A stretch of DNA of 64,000 nucleotides from Thiocapsa sp. (GCF_018399035.1 NZ_CP073760.1:372001-436000), one strand, 5' to 3'; counted from the stretch's first letter, positions 19,552-28,451 are shown. The notes: a model not told the origin generated them from the sequence alone. Translations and numbers: made by a program.

Positions 19552-20022
19552 ATGAGTATCAAGACGATCGAAGGCGCCATGCGCGCCGACAATGCGCGCT
19601 TCTGCCTGGTGGTATCGCGCTGGAACAGTTACGTGGTCGAGGCGCTCGAAAAAGGCGCTATCGACACGCTCAAGCGTCACGGCGCGACGGATGATGCGCT
19701 GACCATCGTGCGCGTGCCCGGCGCCTTCGAGATGCCGGTGACCATCGAGCGCCTCGCCGCGAAGGGCAGCTTCGACGCCATTCTGGCGCTGGGTGCCGTC
19801 ATCCGCGGCGGAACCCCGCACTTCGAATACGTCGCAGGAGAATGCGTCAAAGGCATGGCTCAGGTCAGCCTCAAGTACGCCATCCCGGTCGCCTTCGGCG
19901 TCCTCACCGTCGACACCATCGAGCAGGCGATCGAGCGCGCCGGCACCAAGGCCGGCAACAAGGGCGCGGAGGCGGCCATGTCCGCCATCGAGATGGTCGA
20001 CCTCCTGCGGCAGCTCGATTGA
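19552..20022 (+). CDS. ribH: 6,7-dimethyl-8-ribityllumazine synthase
   Basis: A 156-residue lumazine synthase. Motifs: [53 protein letters not shown] with the catalytic-site His, and [28 protein letters not shown]. It condenses the RibB and RibD products. Its TGA shares a base with the nusB ATG (TGATG). Confidence 0.97.
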   Translation: MSIKTIEGAMRADNARFCLVVSRWNSYVVEALEKGAIDTLKRHGATDDALTIVRVPGAFEMPVTIERLAAKGSFDAILALGAVIRGGTPHFEYVAGECVKGMAQVSLKYAIPVAFGVLTVDTIEQAIERAGTKAGNKGAEAAMSAIEMVDLLRQLD

Positions 20023-20519
20023 TGACGATCAATCCCCGCAGCCAGTCACGCCGCTATGCCGCCTTGGCGCTCTATCAATGGCGACTGACCGGCGAAGACC
20101 CGATGGAGATCAAACGCCATCTCCTCGATGACCCCGAGTGGCTCGATGCCGTTGCCGGCTCGCTGAACGGGGCCGAGGACGACGACGCTCCGCCCGATGC
20201 CAAGGAGCGGTTCAACTTCAACATGGAGCTGTTGGATCAACTGCTCACGGGCGTTCCGATCCATGTCGCGGAGATCGATACCGAGCTTGACCGGGTCCTC
20301 GACCGACCCATCAGCCAGGTCGATCCGGTGGAGCTTGCGATCCTGCGTCTGGGCGCCTTCGAGATCCTCTTCTCCGACTCCATTCCGGATCGTGTCGCCA
20401 TCAACGAGGCGGTCGAGTTGACCAAGCTGCTGGGCGCGCACGAAGGGCACAAGTACGTCAACGGCGTGCTCGACAAGGTCGCGCGCACGCATGCGGCGGC
20501 GTCGGGTCGGTCGATCTAG
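20022..20519 (+). CDS. nusB: Transcription antitermination protein NusB
   Basis: A 165-residue all-helical protein. It starts SQSRRYAALALYQWRLTG and has FNFNMELLDQLLTGV, QVDPVELAILRLGAFEILF and AINEAVELTKLLGAHEGHKYVNGVLDKVA, all typical NusB. With NusE it binds boxA RNA for rRNA antitermination. Start ATG 20022 overlaps the ribH stop, the usual ribH-nusB arrangement. Confidence 0.96.
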   Translation: MTINPRSQSRRYAALALYQWRLTGEDPMEIKRHLLDDPEWLDAVAGSLNGAEDDDAPPDAKERFNFNMELLDQLLTGVPIHVAEIDTELDRVLDRPISQVDPVELAILRLGAFEILFSDSIPDRVAINEAVELTKLLGAHEGHKYVNGVLDKVARTHAAASGRSI

Positions 20520-20634
20520 GCGCGCGTGATGCCGCAGGACTGTTCAGGGCGCCGGCTGGGCACACACGATTATTCGATTTTGTGCCGAGTGAATTCGGGC
20601 GAAGCTGCGCCGACCCGATCTGTGGACATGGCCG

Positions 20635-21609
20635 ATGGATGAAGGCTCGCGATCCGAGTTCGCTCTCATCGGTCGCTTCTTTGCCGATCTCGGCGCGCCG
20701 CGTGCCGACGTCCTGCTCGGCGTCGGCGACGACTGTGCCTTGCTCGAGGTCCCGGCCGGCCTGAGCCTGGCGGTCAGCATCGACACCCTGGTCGCCGGGG
20801 TCCACTTCTTTCACGGTTGCGATGCCGAGGCCCTCGGACACAAGTCCTTAGCCGTCGGACTCAGCGATCTGGCCGCCATGGCTGCCTCACCCGCTTGGGC
20901 AACCTTGGCCTTGACCCTGCCCGAGCGCGACGACGACTGGCTGGCGGCATTCGCGCGCGGCTTCGGCGACCTGGCCCGAACCTACGGGGTCCGTTTGGTG
21001 GGCGGCGATACCACGCGCGGTCCTTTGAGCGTGACCGTGCAGGTCCATGGTCTGGTGCGGCGCGGTGCGGCGGTGCGACGCGACGGCGCTCGTCCAGGTG
21101 ACCTCGTCTGGGTGAGCGGGACGTTGGGCGATGCCGGGCTGGCGCTCCGGCTCATGCGCGAGGGCGGTCCGGTCGATCCGGCTCTGCGTGCGCGACTGGA
21201 ACGCCCGGATCCGCGCGTCGCACTCGGGTCCGCCTTGCGCGGGATCGCCTCAGCCATGATCGATCTCTCGGACGGTCTGGCCGGGGACCTCGGCCACATC
21301 CTCGCCGCATCCGGCGTCGGCGCCGAGATCGACCTCGCGGCCTTGCCCCTGTCTCCCGCCGTGGCAAGCCGGATCGCATCCGAGGGCGATTGGTCGCTGC
21401 CGCTGTCGAGCGGCGACGATTACGAGCTGGGTTTTTGCGCGCCGCCCGAGCAGGCATCGCTGATCGCATCGATGGCGGCAGGGCTCGGCTGTGCGCTGAC
21501 CGCCGTCGGCCTCATCCGTGCGCAGCCCGGATTGTTCCTGAAGGGACCGGACGGTACCCCGACAAGCCTTGCGAGTGCCGGTTATGACCACTTCTCGAAC
21601 AACACCTGA
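20635..21609 (+). CDS. thiL: Thiamine-monophosphate kinase
   Basis: A 324-residue enzyme making thiamine diphosphate. The N-terminal metal-binding segment is VLLGVGDDCALLEVPAG; DTLVAGVHFFHGCDAEALGHKSLAVGLSDLAAMAA and GGDTTRGPLSVTVQVHG follow, then DLSDGLAGDLGHILAASGVGAEI. It lies 115 bases after nusB and overlaps pgpA by 26 bases. Confidence 0.95.
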   Translation: MDEGSRSEFALIGRFFADLGAPRADVLLGVGDDCALLEVPAGLSLAVSIDTLVAGVHFFHGCDAEALGHKSLAVGLSDLAAMAASPAWATLALTLPERDDDWLAAFARGFGDLARTYGVRLVGGDTTRGPLSVTVQVHGLVRRGAAVRRDGARPGDLVWVSGTLGDAGLALRLMREGGPVDPALRARLERPDPRVALGSALRGIASAMIDLSDGLAGDLGHILAASGVGAEIDLAALPLSPAVASRIASEGDWSLPLSSGDDYELGFCAPPEQASLIASMAAGLGCALTAVGLIRAQPGLFLKGPDGTPTSLASAGYDHFSNNT

Positions 21610-22102
21610 CGGCATGCCCCAAAGTGGCTTCAAGTCCGGCTTCAATCCGCGACGGATCCATCATTGGATCGCCTTCGGTTTCGGCTCCGGATTGTCGCCG
21701 CGTGCGCCCGGAACCGTCGGCACGCTCGCGGCGATTCCGCTCTATTTGTTGCTCAGCCCGCTCGCCTGGCCGTTCTATGTCGGTCTGCTGGTCCTCTTCA
21801 CACTCGTCGGGATCTGGGCCTGCGAGCGCACGGCACGCGATCTGGACTCCAAAGACCCCTCCGCGATCGTCTGGGACGAATGGGTCGGCTTTCTTCTGAC
21901 CATGGTCGCCGCACCGGCCGGATGGCTCTGGATCCTCGCCGGCTTTGCACTCTTCCGGCTCTTCGATATCTGGAAACCCTGGCCCGTGCGGGTGGCGGAC
22001 CGAAAGGTGCCCGGCGGCCTCGGCATCATGCTCGACGACCTGATCGCCGGGGCGATGGCGGCCATTCTCATCGCCCTAGCCGCTTGGTGGATGCCGATCT
22101 GA
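21584..22102 (+). CDS. pgpA: Phosphatidylglycerophosphatase A
   Basis: A 172-residue membrane phosphatase that makes phosphatidylglycerol. Signature: FGFGSGLSPRAPGTVGTLAAIPLY, IVWDEWVGFLLTM, FALFRLFDIWKPWP and GLGIMLDDLIAGAMA, with four membrane segments. The start is uncertain among GTG 21569, ATG 21584 and ATG 21614; 21584 is taken, giving a 26-base overlap with thiL as in many relatives. Confidence 0.93.
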   Translation: MTTSRTTPDGMPQSGFKSGFNPRRIHHWIAFGFGSGLSPRAPGTVGTLAAIPLYLLLSPLAWPFYVGLLVLFTLVGIWACERTARDLDSKDPSAIVWDEWVGFLLTMVAAPAGWLWILAGFALFRLFDIWKPWPVRVADRKVPGGLGIMLDDLIAGAMAAILIALAAWWMPI

Positions 22103-22120
22103 GCGGCGTAGCCAGTGGTT

Positions 22121-22144
22121 TGTGCTGACGATAGGAAGCACAAC
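22121..22144. repeat. Short dispersed repeat GTGCTGACGATAGGAAGC
   Basis: GTGCTGACGATAGGAAGCACAAC here and its near-complement GCGCTTCCTATCGTCAGCAC at 34850-34871. A minor interspersed repeat of unknown origin. Confidence 0.6.
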
Positions 22145-22217
22145 TTGCGCCGACGGTTGGTTGTGCCTCGCACGGCTCGGCACAACCTACGGCCGCGTTT
22201 CGCATTCTTTGGATTCT

Positions 22218-22302
22218 TAAACCGCGGCAGCGCCGACGGTGCAGGTTTCACCCGAGGCCCAACTCATCCGAGGCGCTCGCAAAGGACCCCGGCCGCGGTT
22301 TA
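22218..22302. repeat. TAAACCGCG element donating the usp stop codon
   Basis: 85 bp from TAAACCGCGGC to GCCGCGGTTTA. The terminal TTA (22300-22302) is the TAA stop of the minus-strand usp gene. Confidence 0.85.
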
Positions 22303-22770
22303 GCCGGCCTCTTCGATCTTCACGCACAGCACGTCGCAGGTCGGGTTGCGCAGAACGGAGCGCGCCGTGGAGCCGAACAGCCCCAAAAATCCGTGGCGTC
22401 CGCGGCTGCCGATGACGACGAGGTCGATATCGAGCTCGCCGGCAGCCGCGTCGATCGTGCGTCCCGTCGGACCGACCCGAACCAGTCGGTCCGCGACCGG
22501 CACATCCATGCGTTCACCCAAGACGTCGAGCTCACGCTGTGCGATCGCCATCAGCTCCTCTTCCAAGTCCAGATTCTCCGGGACGGCGACGTCGCCGGCA
22601 TACCCGACCGGCATATACTCCATCGTCGGCGGGACGTGCTCGACCACGTGCAGCAGAAAAAGCCGTGCACCCAGCAATGTCTTGAGCCGCTGCGCGCGTG
22701 CGACGACCGGTTCGCTCTCCTTCTCGAAATCCACCGCGAGCAACAGGCGTTGATAGTCGTGGTTGTCCAT
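22300..22770 (-). CDS. Universal stress protein, UspA family
   Basis: A 156-residue UspA-type nucleotide-binding protein. It begins YQRLLLAVDFEKESEPVV and carries LFLLHVVEHVPP, and near the C-terminus VVIGSRGRHGFLGLFGSTARSVL, which is the G2xG9xG(S/T) ATP-binding pattern. It starts after CGAGG and stands alone between repeat elements, both of which touch or nearly touch the gene. Role: stress survival; the specific stimulus cannot be read from sequence. Confidence 0.93.
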   Translation of the reverse strand: MDNHDYQRLLLAVDFEKESEPVVARAQRLKTLLGARLFLLHVVEHVPPTMEYMPVGYAGDVAVPENLDLEEELMAIAQRELDVLGERMDVPVADRLVRVGPTGRTIDAAAGELDIDLVVIGSRGRHGFLGLFGSTARSVLRNPTCDVLCVKIEEAG

Positions 22771-22798
22771 CGCAAACCTCGTTGGCTGTAGCTAACCC

Positions 22799-22886
22799 TA
22801 AACCGCGTCCTGCAGTGACATGAGTCGGCGCCGCTCTTTGGCCGGCTCGACGCGGATCAGGGGCGTCGGAGCCCCGACGCGGTTTA
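22799..22886. repeat. TAAACCGCG element upstream of usp (88 bp)
   Basis: From TAAACCGCGTCC to GACGCGGTTTA, placed 29 bases upstream of the usp start, so within or next to its promoter region. Confidence 0.82.
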
Positions 22887-22990
22887 GGTGATTGAAGGTC
22901 CTCTTCAAGTGTAATCGGCTTTCGAGATGTCACCAGGTCCGTGGTGGCGTCGAGCCGGGCTCTTGACTGCGCGGGGTTTCGAGCGAGCAC

Positions 22991-23096
22991 CGGCCACCCA
23001 ACCCATCAGGGACTCGTGACATCCGCTCCGCGGTGTCACGCATGCCCCGTGGCGCTCTGCGCCACGAGAGGCGTCGGCCGGAGCGAGGAACAAGGC
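22991..23096. repeat. Double-hairpin repeat B, copy 1
   Basis: Core GTGACATCCGCTCCGCGGTGTCAC followed by GTGGCGCTCTGCGCCAC, i.e. two adjacent stems, preceded by CCGGCCACCCAA. Other copies lie at 30765, 38825 and 60605. Confidence 0.82.
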
Positions 23097-23182
23097 TTCC
23101 ATGCGCACTCTCACTCACTGGCTCCGGCGCTCGTTGGTTTCCGGTGAGCCTGCTCTTGTGCGAGGCTGAACGGATCACACCT

Positions 23183-23193
23183 GGCGCGGTTTA
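23183..23193. repeat. Right terminus of a TAAACCGCG element at the yajD stop
   Basis: GGCGCGGTTTA; on the minus strand its TAA is the yajD-like stop codon. The left terminus was not found nearby, so it is a solo end or a copy interrupted by repeat B. Confidence 0.65.
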
Positions 23194-23607
23194 GCCGTCT
23201 TTCTTCAAGAGATCGGCCAACCCTTCGAAGGGATTGTGTGTCGTCTGTTTTCCGACCACGCCCGGTTTGGCGACTCGGCCGCCGGCGAGCGCGGCGATGT
23301 GCTCCTCGTACTTCTGGTGCTCGTTGTCGTGACAGTAGACGCAGAGCAGCTCCCAGTTGCTCCCGTCGGGCGGATTGTTGTCGTGGTTCATGTCCTTATG
23401 GTGGACGGTCAGCTCGCGCAGGTTCTCGCGGGTGAAGGTGCGCGCGCACCGTCCGCAGACCCAGGCATAGAGCTTCAGTGCTTGCTCCCGATAGCCGGCG
23501 GCGCGATCGTCGCTGGCCTTGCGGGCATCGGCGACGACGCGGTCGAGCTTGGCGTTGTTGATGGGTTTGCCGGTCTTGGCGTGACGCGGACCGCTGCTCG
23601 AGGTCAT
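23191..23607 (-). CDS. yajD: YajD-like HNH endonuclease-fold protein
   Basis: A 138-residue protein very like E. coli YajD: GYREQALKLYAWVCGRCARTF, NLRELTVHHKDMNHDNNPPDGSNWELLCVYCHDNEH and the end NPFEGLADLLKKDG. The HNH core has the CxxC/CxxC zinc pair and HH...N...H. Start ATG 23607 follows GAGG by 8 bases. The same frame stays open a further 69 codons upstream into a rhombosortase relic, so automated calls may fuse them. The molecular role of YajD is unknown. Confidence 0.88.
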   Translation of the reverse strand: MTSSSGPRHAKTGKPINNAKLDRVVADARKASDDRAAGYREQALKLYAWVCGRCARTFTRENLRELTVHHKDMNHDNNPPDGSNWELLCVYCHDNEHQKYEEHIAALAGGRVAKPGVVGKQTTHNPFEGLADLLKKDG

Positions 23608-23657
23608 CGAGGTGTCCTCTTGTGGATTGACGATGCCGGCAATCTTAGCCGGTCTTG

Positions 23658-23814
23658 ACGCTTCCAACACGACCCCGATCAGAAAGCCGGCTGCGTGGGC
23701 GCTGTGCACCGGCGCCCGGGCGGTGTCGCTGAAGAGCGCCTGACCGGTCAGGCACTCCAGAAGGATCTTGGCCGCGACGGCGAGGGCGAGCGTCCAAGGC
23801 ATCTTGGTTGTCAT
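23658..23814 (-). pseudogene. Rhombosortase C-terminal relic
   Basis: The stretch upstream of yajD in the same frame encodes WTLALAVAAKILLECLTGQ and then VHSAHAAGFLIGVVLEAS. The second segment fits the HxxGxxxG helix that holds the catalytic His of rhomboid-type proteases, and the spacing and length resemble the last third of rhombosortases, which process GlyGly-CTERM proteins. The N-terminal part with the catalytic Ser is absent. Likely a decayed remnant; weak alternatives are another rhomboid-family protein. Confidence 0.5.
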
Positions 23815-23834
23815 GACAGTGGCTCCGAGACCCC

Positions 23835-23906
23835 GTAGGTCGGGTTAGGCGCGCATGAGATGAGCTCTCAAACCTGCTTCGAGGCTTAAGCGCGCCGTAA
23901 CCCGAC
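23835..23906. repeat. GTAGGTCGGGTTA palindromic repeat
   Basis: GTAGGTCGGGTTAGGCGCGC pairs with GCGCGCCGTAACCCGAC across a 35-base centre. It sits at the truncated 3' end of the VIT/VWA relic and probably replaced it. Confidence 0.7.
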
Positions 23907-24745
23907 AGAACGCCGAGGAACATCAGCTGCTGGCCGCGATAGAGCGATCCGGGCCGCGTCGGGGTGAGATCCGTCGTCCGCACCCCGTCGATCTCGAGCC
24001 GGATGCCGTGCAGGGCAGCGTGGGTCAGCTTGCTGGACGCGGCGAGGATCTCGCCCACGATATCGTCGGCGTTGGAGACCGAGCGGGCGAAGCCGTCGCC
24101 TGTGTGAGTGCCTCCAGGAGCGGGCGGTTGGCGCTGTTGCCCATGATGAAGGTGAAGAGCCGCACCTCCTTTTGCTCGAGCAGCCGGAGGAAGTTACGCT
24201 GCTCGGTCTCGCCGACGTTCGCGACACCGTCGGTCACCAGGATGAGGCCGCTGGTGCGGTCGGCGTCGACCCGATCCAGGCCGAGCTCGAGACCGGAGTA
24301 GAGGTCGGTACCGCCGTTGGGCTGCTCGGCGGCGACACGATCCGCCCATTCGCGCACGCGCTCAGGTGCAGATCCCAGCGCTGCGCGTCGAGCTTCTCGA
24401 TCCGCGCATCGCTTGCGTTCGGCATCCGCATCGCCTCGATCGGATAGCCCGAGCGCAGGCGCAAATCGAAGCGGAAGCGATCCTGAACCTCGGTGCTCGC
24501 CGTCCAGAAGGCGAGCTTGGTCTCGTCGACGCCGCCCTCCTCGAGCGGATACACATAGCGCCCGATCCCGTGATCGATGCCGATCGGCTGCAGATAAACG
24601 AACCGAACGCGCGTGTCCTGCCCGGCCCGCACCGGTGCGACGCGGATGTCGAAGGTCCGATAGGCGTCCTTGACGGCGATGTCGGCATCACGTCCGGCGG
24701 CGCGCTCGCTCTGGTAGACCTCTTCGGCGCGCTCCTTCGGCAACA
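23907..24745 (-). pseudogene. VIT and von Willebrand A domain protein, frameshifted relic
   Basis: Reading on the minus strand, one frame (24745 to about 24365) encodes a VIT-like domain (ERAEEVYQSERAAGRDADI, VRFVYLQPIGIDHGIGRYVYPLEEGG). A second frame (about 24357 to 24060) encodes a VWA part with QPNGGTDLYSGLELGLDRV and LILVTDGVANVGE. A third (about 24058 to 23907) continues with VGEILAASSKLTHAAL and ends in the palindrome. At least two frame breaks plus loss of both ends show it is not functional. VIT-VWA proteins are secreted or surface proteins often paired with sortase-like enzymes, which fits the rhombosortase relic downstream. Confidence 0.72.
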
Positions 24746-24955
24746 GCCCCTGCGGAGGTCTTGACGGCCGAGCTGATCAGGCGTTATCTGGACGGGTTGG
24801 TTCAAGCCTGTCCCCTCGAGGCGAATCGTTTCGACACGCCCGGATGAAAGGCGCGCCGCGATCCAACGGAGGTGAATAGTGGAGCAGTGCAGCGATTCCG
24901 ACACATCTGCCGTGCTTCACTAGGTGAATTTGGTTGGTTTCAAGTGGAGCGAGCC

Positions 24956-25342
24956 ATGACAGCGAATGTGGCACTCTGGATCGGCACAAGCGCTGCCATC
25001 GCGGCCTTGCTGGCCCTCTGGGCGATCGTGCGCCATCTGCAAGGCAAGGCATGCGAGGTTCCGGCAACCTCCGCTCTCTGGTCGGGACGCAGCTACGCCT
25101 GCCCGGACTGCGGGACTGCGATGGAGGCCGGCTGGGTCATGCTTGGCAAGGGTGCGATCTGGTCATCGCGCGACAAGAGACCACCCGGAACCTTCGCGCA
25201 CATCGGCAGTGCCATGCCCAACACCATCAGCATGTCGCTTCGGCCGGCAGCCAACATGGCTTGGCGATGTCCGAGCTGCCGACTCCTGCTGATCGACCAC
25301 AGCAAGCTCGTCAAACCGGCCGGCCGGGGCCGCACGGCCTAG
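24956..25342 (+). CDS. Membrane-anchored zinc-ribbon protein (PF20097-like)
   Basis: A 128-residue protein with one N-terminal membrane segment (VALWIGTSAAIAALLALWAIV) and a cytoplasmic domain containing YACPDCGTAMEAGWVMLGKG and a second WRCPSCRLLLIDH pair, so a four-Cys zinc ribbon split by about 50 residues. The layout resembles the DUF6487/PF20097 family. The start at 24956 follows GGAG with a 6-base spacer; upstream in-frame codons lack support. No function is known and the 210 bases before it hold no gene. Confidence 0.7.
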   Translation: MTANVALWIGTSAAIAALLALWAIVRHLQGKACEVPATSALWSGRSYACPDCGTAMEAGWVMLGKGAIWSSRDKRPPGTFAHIGSAMPNTISMSLRPAANMAWRCPSCRLLLIDHSKLVKPAGRGRTA

Positions 25343-25391
25343 GACAGACCCGGTCGCTGCGGGCCGCAGCTACGGAGACTTCCGCGCCGCC

Positions 25392-25874
25392 TCAGTCGAT
25401 GATGTCGGTGATCTTCCAGTCCATGCCCTGCAGCGTCATCCGCACATGGGTCGGCGAACGGCCTAAATCGCCGATGCGGACGAGAAAGCGGTTGTAGGAC
25501 TCGAAAAAGGCGAAGTCGATCCCGCCGAGCAGGTAAGGCGGACTCTGGCCGGTGGCTCGCGTAACCGCGCCGCGCAGGGTGTCGCGTACCCAAGGCAGGG
25601 TGATCGCCTGCTCGAGCGCGGAGTCGCCGAGTCGGTCGACGTTTTGACGGATCCAGCTCATGACGCTGTCGGGGTCGCCCGAGGGGAAGATGCCGTCGAC
25701 GCCCGCGGTCACCCGCGCCTTGTAATTGGCACGGATCGCCGGAAGGTCCACCATGGTGGAGAGCTGAGCCGTACCCTCTTGATTGATCGCCTCGTCAAGC
25801 CGAAAGACCGTGAAATAGGGCCAGATGCCGTAGCCGATCAGCGCGAACAGGATTAGGTATCCAAAGAGTCGCAT
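25392..25874 (-). CDS. DUF2939 domain protein
   Basis: A 160-residue protein with an N-terminal membrane anchor (LFGYLILFALIGYGIWPY) and the DUF2939 body: TVFRLDEAINQEGTAQLSTMVDLPAIRANYKARV in the first part and FFESYNRFLVRIG near the end. Probably inner-membrane anchored facing the periplasm. No function is known for the family. It is divergent from cca. Confidence 0.82.
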   Translation of the reverse strand: MRLFGYLILFALIGYGIWPYFTVFRLDEAINQEGTAQLSTMVDLPAIRANYKARVTAGVDGIFPSGDPDSVMSWIRQNVDRLGDSALEQAITLPWVRDTLRGAVTRATGQSPPYLLGGIDFAFFESYNRFLVRIGDLGRSPTHVRMTLQGMDWKITDIID

Positions 25875-26068
25875 GGTCTTCGGGTCTCAGGTGATGAAAC
25901 GAACCGTGAATTCTACCCGCAAGCCTCTGCCCGGTATAATCCCGCGACCGGACAGACTGCCGAGATGAGGCTATCCATGCCGATCGGGACTCCCGCTCGA
26001 AACTTTCCCCGCCCCCGGGCGACACTTTGCTTTGTTGCCGATGCGTGCTCACGTGCCGGATCTTCGCC

Positions 26069-27349
26069 GTGAGCGCGACCGCCGGTCTGCGCACCTATCT
26101 GGTTGGCGGCGCCGTGCGCGACCGTCTGCTCGGGCGCGCGGTGAGCGAGCGCGATTTCGTCGTGGTCGGTGCGACACCCGATGATCTCCTTTCGCGCGGT
26201 TTCCAACAGGTCGGCAAGGACTTCCCGGTCTTTCTCCATCCCCAGACCAAGGACGAGTACGCCTTGGCGCGCACCGAGCGCAAGACCGCGCCCGGTTATC
26301 ACGGCTTTGCGGTGCACGCGGATCCGCAGATCACGCTCGAGGAGGATCTGCAGCGCCGCGATCTCACCATCAATGCGCTCGCCGAGGATTCGTCCGGTGT
26401 CCTGATCGATCCCTACGGAGGGCTTGCCGACCTCCAGGCGCGGGTCTTACGGCATGTCTCCCCGGCCTTCGCGGAAGACCCGGTCCGGATCCTGCGTCTC
26501 GCCCGGTTCGCCGCCCGCTTCGACGACCTCGGCTTCCGCGTCGCGCCCGAGACCATGGATCTGATGCGCGAGATGGTCGCGGCCGGCGAGGTCGATGCCC
26601 TGGTCCCCGAGCGGGTCTGGCAGGAGCTGGCGCGCGCACTCTGCGAGGACCGCCCCTCGCGGTTCTTCGAGGTCCTGCGCGAGTGCGGCGCACTGGTGCG
26701 GCTGCTGCCCGAGGTCGATCGGCTTTGGGGCGTACCCCAACCGGTCAAATGGCACCCGGAGGTCGATACCGGCGTCCACGTCATGCTGGTGGTCGACATG
26801 GCCGCGCGGTTGTCTCCGGATCTGGGCGTGCGCTTCGCCGCACTCTGTCACGACCTCGGTAAGGGCACCACGCCGGCGGAGATCCTGCCGAGCCATCGGG
26901 GGCACGAGGAACGCAGCGTCGCTCTGCTCGATGCCATCTGCGAGCGTCTGCGTGTCCCCGTCCGCTTTCGCGAGCTCGCCCGCATCACGGCGCGCTACCA
27001 CGGCCTCGTCCACAAGGTCGACGAGCTGCGCGCGACGACCATCCTCGATCTCCTGGAAGGCGCCGACGCCTTCCGTCGGCCGGAGCGCTTCCACCGCATG
27101 CTGACCGCCTGCGAGGCCGATTATCGGGGGCGCACCGGCTATGCCGACCGCGACTATCCGCAGGGCGCGACCCTGCGTCGGTTGCAGGCCGCCGTTGCTG
27201 CAGTCGATGTCGGCGCCGTCGCCCGCGCCGCGCGCGAGCCGCGACTCATCCCGGAGCACATCCGCGCCGAGCGCGTCTCTGCCCTGAAGTCGGCCATGCG
27301 TAGCGCGTCTGCAACCTGGCTCGCAACGCGGAGCGTCGGAGCATCCTAA
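26069..27349 (+). CDS. cca: Multifunctional CCA-adding tRNA nucleotidyltransferase
   Basis: Adds or repairs the tRNA 3' CCA. The N-terminal nucleotidyltransferase has LRTYLVGGAVRDRLLG and RDFVVVGATPDDLL; LQRRDLTINALAED and RHVSPAFAEDPVRILRLARFAARF are class II signatures. The C-terminal HD phosphohydrolase domain (HDLGKG, LPSHRGHEERS) marks the multifunctional gammaproteobacterial type. Start GTG 26069 is chosen to give the normal short N-terminus; TTG 26027 and GTG 26045 are in frame upstream and none has a strong Shine-Dalgarno. Confidence 0.95.
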   Translation: MSATAGLRTYLVGGAVRDRLLGRAVSERDFVVVGATPDDLLSRGFQQVGKDFPVFLHPQTKDEYALARTERKTAPGYHGFAVHADPQITLEEDLQRRDLTINALAEDSSGVLIDPYGGLADLQARVLRHVSPAFAEDPVRILRLARFAARFDDLGFRVAPETMDLMREMVAAGEVDALVPERVWQELARALCEDRPSRFFEVLRECGALVRLLPEVDRLWGVPQPVKWHPEVDTGVHVMLVVDMAARLSPDLGVRFAALCHDLGKGTTPAEILPSHRGHEERSVALLDAICERLRVPVRFRELARITARYHGLVHKVDELRATTILDLLEGADAFRRPERFHRMLTACEADYRGRTGYADRDYPQGATLRRLQAAVAAVDVGAVARAAREPRLIPEHIRAERVSALKSAMRSASATWLATRSVGAS

Positions 27350-27350
27350 A

Positions 27351-27380
27351 GACATCGCATACCGCGCCGAGCGCGGTTTA
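27351..27380. repeat. Partial TAAACCGCG element (solo end)
   Basis: CATCGCATACCGCGCC then GAGCGCGGTTTA matches the left end of copies 1 and 3 in reverse. Its final TTA is the stop codon of the minus-strand frame at 27378. Confidence 0.75.
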
Positions 27381-27700
27381 GATGCCGAAATCCGACTCCG
27401 GGTACTGTTGGGGCTTATCGCCGCGCTCGCTGATCAAACAAGGGTAATGCTCGTCGGATGCCGCCTCGAAGGGTTTCTTTCGGGTCCGGCTGATCTCGAA
27501 GAGCCAGCTGTCTCCATAATCGAACAGGTAGAACAATTTTCGATCCCTCGGCAGCGGGAATAGGCTTTCCAGCGTGGTTGTGAACTGTGTGTCGTCCGCC
27601 TGCCCGTCATCGTCCTCGCCGTCGTAGCGAACGCGATCCCGGCTCCGAGACGTTCGAGCCACGAAGAAGCCGTACAGGTGATCGCGAGAGCCGACGCTTG
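27378..27700 (-). pseudogene. pRiA4b ORF-3-like protein, truncated
   Basis: The frame encodes DHLYGFFVARTSRSRDRVRY, then TTLESLFPLPRDRKLFYLFDYGDSWLFEI and HYPCLISERGDKPQQYPE, the characteristic C-terminal half of pRiA4b ORF-3-like (PF07929) proteins. An in-frame stop lies just before DHLYGFF and no good start codon exists, so the N-terminal part is missing or shifted. The family is linked to mobile DNA; function unknown. Confidence 0.65.
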
Positions 27701-28070
27701 TGGATGACCAATCCGATCAGCGACGCGGCCGGCTTCATGACTCGCCCGTCAGGTCGATCCTGAGCGCACCCCATGCCGTCGGCGTCGACCGGCAACGGCA
27801 TCCCGTCGGCCGGCAGCCCTGGTTGGATACGCCGATTCTTGACCGAAAAGACCCTGTCGCGCCACACCGCCGCCTCGGGCGGGAATGCCTCGCCCCTTGC
27901 GGCCGCCGACGACGAGGGCGGTTGAAGCAGCTGCCGATCGCGCTTTTTCCCGGTTCATGAAACCGTCTTCGTAAAAGGGGTTAGTGCGGCCCGGCATGGC
28001 CGCACTGGCCCCTTTTTCCTTGCGTCTCGGACAATCCGCCTCATAATATGACCATTGAAAGGTTCTATAA
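27701..28070. other. Intergenic region upstream of the Xre-RES module
   Basis: No convincing gene. It contains a terminator-like hairpin (27973-28017) and just before the antitoxin start an AT-rich stretch (CATAATATGACCATTGAAAGG, then TATAAATG) likely to hold the promoter. Confidence 0.5.
27973..28017. terminator. Bidirectional intrinsic terminator
   Basis: AAAAGGGG-tt-AGTGCGG pairs with CCGCACT-gg-CCCCTTTTT, with A-run on the left and T-run on the right, so it could end transcription from either side. Confidence 0.75.
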
Positions 28071-28082
28071 ATGAGGCGCTCT

Positions 28083-28451
28083 ATGTCTGTTCCCGCCGAA
28101 CTGCTCTCCGAGGTCATCACGGAGCAAGGGCTGATTGCGACGGATCGCCTGGCCGAAGTGCTGCACATCACCAAGACGGAGCTGGCCAAGGCGACCGGAT
28201 TATCCCGTGACGCGGTATCCAAGCGTGATCGGCGCGAGGCACGTCAGACCCAGACGCGGCTGCGCGACACAGTGGAGATCATCAATCGAGTCACGAGCTG
28301 GACCGGCTCACCCGGACGCGCGTTCGCCTGGTTTCGTTCTCAGCCGCTCCCGTCGTTCGGCGACAGAACCGCCGAGGATCTGGTCAAGGATGGCCGCGCA
28401 CAGGCCGTCAAGGATTATCTGTCGCGCATCGCGGAAGGCGGCTACGCGTGA
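28083..28451 (+). CDS. Xre/MbcA/ParS-type antitoxin of a RES-Xre module
   Basis: A 122-residue protein with an N-terminal helix-turn-helix region (LAEVLHITKTELAKATGLSRDAVSKR) and a C-terminal antitoxin domain (WTGSPGRAFAWFRSQPLPSFGDRTAEDLVKDGRAQAVKDYL). That second pattern is the MbcA/ParS toxin-binding domain. ATG 28083 is chosen because GAGG lies 6 bases upstream; ATG 28071 overlaps it. It overlaps the toxin by 4 bases. It should repress its own operon. Confidence 0.9.
   Translation: MSVPAELLSEVITEQGLIATDRLAEVLHITKTELAKATGLSRDAVSKRDRREARQTQTRLRDTVEIINRVTSWTGSPGRAFAWFRSQPLPSFGDRTAEDLVKDGRAQAVKDYLSRIAEGGYA

Noticed and set aside
24777..24955. Small plus-strand peptide TAELIRRYLDGLVQACPLEAN upstream of the zinc-ribbon gene
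   Set aside because: Protein-like composition but no start codon or ribosome binding site, and it overlaps the antisense VIT/VWA relic edge.
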